The notes under the pieces were generated by a model. That model was not told where the DNA came from. It worked only from the letters and a program-made list of their open reading frames with translations, and ran no database searches. The translations under genes were made by a program, and so were the position numbers. A stretch of DNA of 28,455 nt, taken from RZYP01 sp050256135. Its GTDB lineage: Bacteria; Bacillota; Negativicutes; Acidaminococcales; Acidaminococcaceae. Below, piece after piece: positions 17,401 to 23,400 of this stretch (the first letter of the stretch is position 1; each line of letters starts with the position of its first letter). Where the stretch lies: assembly GCA_050256135.1 (NCBI GenBank), contig JBFWIF010000022.1:1-28455 (forward strand). The letters are read 5' to 3'.

Positions 17401-20400
17401 TTGCAGATTAGAATTATTACCAACAAGAACCGCGCTCTTACCTTTGTCTTCTGCCGTTGCCACAACACCATTAAGCGCAGCAGCCCCGACTGCGCCGCCC
17501 GCCGCGTGTGCAGTTACTGAATTGGCCTTTGCAGCACTGATGTTGACCTTGCTGTCGCTGCTGTCCGCCGTCAGTTCTTTCAAAGACGAATTTTCAATGC
17601 TTACGGAAGTATCGCTGTCGTTAGCAGCCTGTGCGACAATAACACCGGCTGCAATTAAACCGCCGCTGATACCTACAGAATTTATCTTTGTACTGCCGTT
17701 ATCACTGGCAGTAATACTTATGTCATCACCTGCTAAGCTACTGCCGGCAACATCAATACTATTACTGCCGGAGGTCTTAACCCGACCATATGCCGCGTTG
17801 ACCCCGAACACGCCGCCTGTACCTTGGTACATATCAAGTTCTGTGCTGCCGCCGCTTTCAGTAGCAAGCGCGATAACCGGTGCCTTAAGCGAAGCTTGCT
17901 GCAAGTTGACACCGGTCTTATGCTCAACATTCGTTATACCGATACCGGCATTCAACGCAGCTTTACCAACCACACCACTACCTGCTGTCATGTTAACCGC
18001 ATCAGTCTCACTTGCCTTAGCATTGATTTTTTTCGCTGCGACCAGCCCTGAATCAGACACTATGACCTGTATACCTTGAGCCTGAGTATCGCCGCCCCTT
18101 CCTGCTGTTACTCCGGCACTTGTATCCTGAATGCCGCCTGTACTAAGAGCACCAAGCGTACTGGTATCGGTGAGGGCACCATCCTGATTGCCAATTGCCG
18201 TACCAACATTATTATAAGTATTGTCTATATCATCGTTCGTATTACCGTCGCTGTCAGTAAGATTCTGCACTGCTGCGCCTACATTTGTAATCAGGATATT
18301 GGCGCCGACTGCATAACTGCCTGCTGCAGCATTGATTGCATACTGATCAATGTTTCTGTTTTCAGCAGCGGTAAGGTCAATAGTGTCGGCATAAATATTA
18401 CTGCCTGCCACGTCAGTTACTACAGAGGAATCAATTGTATTAATGCCCACACCGACAGCTGCGCCGCTGCCAAGGCCAGCAACTGCCTGCCCGGAATGGA
18501 AGTCCGCATCAATATTATTGGTCGCTTGCACGGCGACAGAACCATTGGCTGTACTATTCTGAGTACCAATCGTACTGTCAATAACAGCTGCCTTTACTTC
18601 ATTGCTGATATTATTCAGAACTACAGTACCGCCTACTGCTACGCCACTGCCAAGCGATCCGCTGAAAACATTCGTAGTAAGTTTTGTAGTATTCACTGCC
18701 TTGACTGTATTTTTAGCAGCAGCTGAGGTATTAGTCAAACCGCTGTTATTTATCTCAGCCTCCGTGACACTGTCATCGTTCACGACTCCTACGCTCATAC
18801 CGGCCGCAACACCGACAAGCGAAGCTGAAAGCGCACCAGAGACACCATTTAGCAGCACATCACTGCTTTGGTTAGCCGAAACAGTGAAACCACTATTTGT
18901 ACCTGTTATGTCATATATCCCTGCTTTGACACTACCGTCTACCTTTGTAAGAGAAGTAGTGCCCGCAACGCTCACCGAACCGTAGATACCACCGCTGACT
19001 GATGCGCCTACAGCTGTCGTCGAAACAGTATGCGCCGCATTAGCGCTGACATTCAACTTAGAAGCATTAACGGTATTTCTGCTGCTGTCATTACCATCGA
19101 TAACGGCCGTAACATCCCTGCTCAATTGAACGGTGTCCGCTGCCTCGCCTAAGGCTGCTCCGCCGTCAGCACCAATGCCAACAGCCGCATTGCCCAAAGC
19201 ACTGGTAATAGTGCCTTCGTCATCTGCCGAAACAGTGACATTACCAATCCCTGCCGTTTTACCTTTGTTAACATCGCTGTCATTAATAGAAGCCTCTGTT
19301 GCACCTGCCAACTTATCGACCGCAACTGTTGCCGCCGCACCGACGCCAACAGAACTTGATCCAGCAGCACCAGCTGTAACCACGGCATTAGTGATTGCAT
19401 GTGTTGAAACCGCATTAATTCCAATATCGCCTGCCGCGCTCAGTGTTGAGCCATTTACCGACGCTTTAGTCGCACCATCTATTTCGTTCACAACGCTGGA
19501 AAGACCAAGTCCTACATAGCCGCCGATAGCAAAACCACCCGTGCCGACATAATTCTGCAAGGTTTCTCCGCTGTCAGCGCTGACATTGATAGCCTCGGCA
19601 GCATCTACTGCTGCACCATCATTTATTGCCGCCGTTGTATTATTGTCAATCAAATTTACGGCAACGTTGCCGGCTATACCCACATTCTGAGCACCGGCAC
19701 CGCCAATGCCTATATTCAGGATATCCGCATCAGAGACTGCGTCAAGCTGCAAATTATTTACATTAAGGCTGCCGCCGCTGACAAAAGCATCAGTATCCTG
19801 GTTAATCCTGTTAACAGACACACCAGCGCCAATGGAGGCATCCTTACTGGCAGCAATAACAGCCGCAACTGTCAATATATTGCTGTCACTGTCCGCTTTT
19901 AGACCAATATCAGCATTTTTTGCCAGACCTTTGTCAATGTCAGTGTTTGTCATGGAAGCTTCTACGTTTTTATTCACAAGAGCCGCAGCCGCCGCTCCCT
20001 GTACTGCCACAGAGCCAGAACCACCTACACCAACACCGATAGTCAAAAGATTCGAATTATCCTGTGCCTTGACATCAACGCTGGCATTATCTCCAGCCGT
20101 CGTCAAGGCAGTGTTGTTTATCTGAGCCAAAGTGTTTTGTTTAGCAGCGCTCGTATCGGCAGATGCGCCACCGACATCGTTATAGGCGATACCTGCTCCC
20201 ACAGCTACTTTTCCAGAAGCAGATACATTGCCTACGACCGCTGTCCTCTTGGTAGCATCAATCGCCTGGACATTGATCTCGTTGGCCCCTGTGATTTCAC
20301 TTTCCTGCGTGGAGTTATCATCCTTGTATTCATCAATAACGGCTTCTGTATTACTGCCGCCGCGATTAATTACGACCGTACCGCTGACAGCAACTTTTTG

Positions 20401-23400
20401 CGAAGCAGCAACACTCGCACCGATGCCATACACAGAAGAACCATTGAGCGCATTAACATTGATGTCCACTCCGGCCGCACTATCCATGGCCTCTATCGTA
20501 TTTCCTTTCAGATAGCTGCCAACCGTATTATCTAAGGCGTTGTAGGCTAATACCGCGCCGATACCAGCCTTGCCGCCATATGCTACCTGTCCGCCTACGT
20601 TAACATTCAGCGACGAATTCTCAGCATTAGCTGCTAAAGACGCTGTTTTCAAGCTGGATTTTTCCACCTCGGCAGTAACATCATTGTCCAAATCCTGCCA
20701 GGTTACTGTTCCCATGCCGCCGAATTTATCCTTGCCTGCTGCTACACCGCCAGCTGCATTGACCAATAAGGTATCAGCATCTGACTTCACATTTATATTT
20801 CTTGCTTCAATACTCGCGCCCTGCTTAATGCCAGCATCAAATTTATTATCGATGTTGGCTATATTCACAGCCGCACCGGCAGCATTGTCAGAAGCTGCTA
20901 CGACAAACGACGCTCCTACAACGACGCTGCCTGTCTTGCCGCTGTTATTTAAATCTACGGCGGCAGTACCATCAGCACTGTTGTCTGAGCCTTTTTCTGA
21001 GGCTGTTACACCCGTAGAAGAAGTATCAAGATTTTGATAATATTCTTTCCCATCAACCACAACTCCGCGGTTTTCAGCGAAACTCTTATTGGTGCTGTAA
21101 GAACCTAACAGATTCTGGTATGGCGCAGCCTCCGTATCACCGGCAGAAACATCTTTGGCCGTAACATTAACCGCACCAGCAGAAACGATATCACTGCCAG
21201 CAATTGTCGCTTTGACATTATTGGTCAGTCCATTGTAAACGACGGCTCCTTCAAAAGCCATATTAGAACCGCTGCTGCCGCCAACTGCAACACCAGTCGA
21301 AATTGCCGCTGTAACCTGCGTGGTAGCCAGCATGCTTTTCACATTAAGATTACCGACATTTCTGTAAGTGCCGCCGCTAATCTCTGAATTGACATTATTG
21401 GCAATATCACTGACAGCAACAGAACCACCGGCCACCTTACCGCCGCCAAGAGCAAGATTAGCCGTTACGCCGCCTGTTACCTGTACATCACTTTCGTAAG
21501 CTGTAACAGCAACATTGGTCTTACTGGCCGCACTACCTTGAACGGCATCGTCATTCATGGCCGCGTTGACTGTTTTATCGATCAAATTAACAGAAGCAGA
21601 ACCTGCGCCACTGTAATTCGAACCTTGTGTCGCGTCCTTCGTCAAAGTCGCACCAATACCGGCCGCCACTTGCGTACCACCGCTGACAGCTGTCACATCG
21701 ACATTGCCGGCGTTTGTTATTTTTGCATTCGCTATTTTTGCTTCTACCGTATTATCTATTTGGTTCAAAGCAACAGAACCAGCTATTGCCACACTTGTTC
21801 CTGCATTTTCCGAGCTGCCTTTGCGGAAAGAAAGACCAGCAGCACCGCTCCAAGCACCGATAAAAGCGGAATCACGTGCACCAACCTGCATTGTACCGTT
21901 ATTAAGAAGTTCAACATTAGCATTCTCAACCAGTGCCTTAGTCGTATTCTCGGTAAGATTGACCGAAGCGCTGCCTGCACCTGCAATACTGAAAGATGGT
22001 GTGCCTGCTGACGCGCCTTCTTTCATCTCCGTAGTATCTGCGGCTCCCTGATCTTTGCTGCCGCTGCCCATTGCCTCCAGTGTACTTTGCAGTTTGCCGG
22101 TTACCTCAGACAATTTGCTGATAGCTTTTTCTTTGGCACTGACCAGTTTTGCATAAGGAGCTTTTACCTTATCCAGGAAGCCCTCTTCCTTTTCCTCACT
22201 ATCGCCGCTGCTGCCGCTAGACGTCACGCCGCCCGCTACGCTGACAGCATTGATAAGGCCTGTCGTTTCAGCCGTTACATTTAATGCCGAGGCCGTTATT
22301 TGCCCATTCAGATTATAGGCATCTGACCAGGCAGAAGGATCGGCAAGCAAGCCAGATACATCTACGCCGCCTACAGTCTTGCCATCATTATTGCCTATGG
22401 CAGCAACATTGACGACATTGAAATTATTAATGGCTACGCCCATGCCCACCGCAGCATTATCGCCGCTGGCCGTTACAGCCACAATCGCATTCGTCGCACT
22501 TGTGTCATTGGTTGCGCCAATATTTATGCTGCCAGAGCTATCGCCGCTTTTATTTGCTTTCAAAACTGCCTCATCATCAACGCTGACGACATTAATACTG
22601 TCGCCATCCGTCATACTGACAAGACCGCTGATAGCGCTGCCATCGCTCTTGCCAGCCGAAAGCATCGCTCCCACATGAAAAACATTATTGTCTGAAGACA
22701 GAGAAATATCGCCGCCTTCTATGTCAGCACCTTCACCAACAATCACCAGGGAATCAGTATCAAAATCCTGATAATTGAAACTGCCGCCTACTCCAGTGCC
22801 GCCGCTGGCACTTGCGTCACTTTTCCAGAATTTTGTTTTACCGGTAATATTGACATCTTCAATTGTGTTCTTTGAACCTATATTGATAGCTTCAGTTGCC
22901 TTTAATTCCGCATTCTTACCTATGATAACGCGGCTGGTGTGGTCAATATCTGTAATAGTGACAGATCCTGCCGCAGAGAAAGTCGTATCAGCACCGGCCA
23001 TCGAAGTAGCGCCAGCCGAAAAATTAGCATAACTTGTCGGATCGGTAAAAGCCAAGGCGCTGGTCACGATACCTAATGCACTATTGACAACATTGGTGAC
23101 CGGACTGGTAACATCGAGCAAATCAGAGTACTGCTCCTGCATCGTCTGCACTTCGTTAAGTACGCCCAAAGCAGTTGCTGCTGTTGCAAAAATCTTTTCC
23201 ATGCTGCCTTCTGCCGTGATAGCATCAGGATCAGCCGTCGCATTTTTGAAATCATCAGAATAGCCATCAGCACAGCTTTGCAGCTTGGTTTTGAGATTTA
23301 CCAGACTTGTATACAAATCCGCGAATTGTTCCTTCTTCGTTTCATCAAGGTTTTCAATTGCTTCTATCGCATCAGATAATTGCGTGATACTGTTCTTTAC

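Noticed and set aside
17120..18079. A 319-codon open frame on the plus strand, antisense to the giant exoprotein gene, with several similar shorter ones along 8.9-25.9 kb
   Set aside because: These translate to low-complexity Ala/Pro/Ser/Thr-rich sequence mirroring the Ala/Val/Gly codons of the sense gene, lack ribosome sites and show no domain. They are by-products of its codon composition.
18100..18130. RGD-type integrin motif in the exoprotein
   Set aside because: The closest match is RGGD in TAGRGGDTQ; no true RGD was found on reading the protein.
17060..22480. CRISPR array or microsatellite-like DNA repeat
   Set aside because: The repetition is at protein level with diverged DNA and variable unit length; there are no constant repeats with unique spacers.
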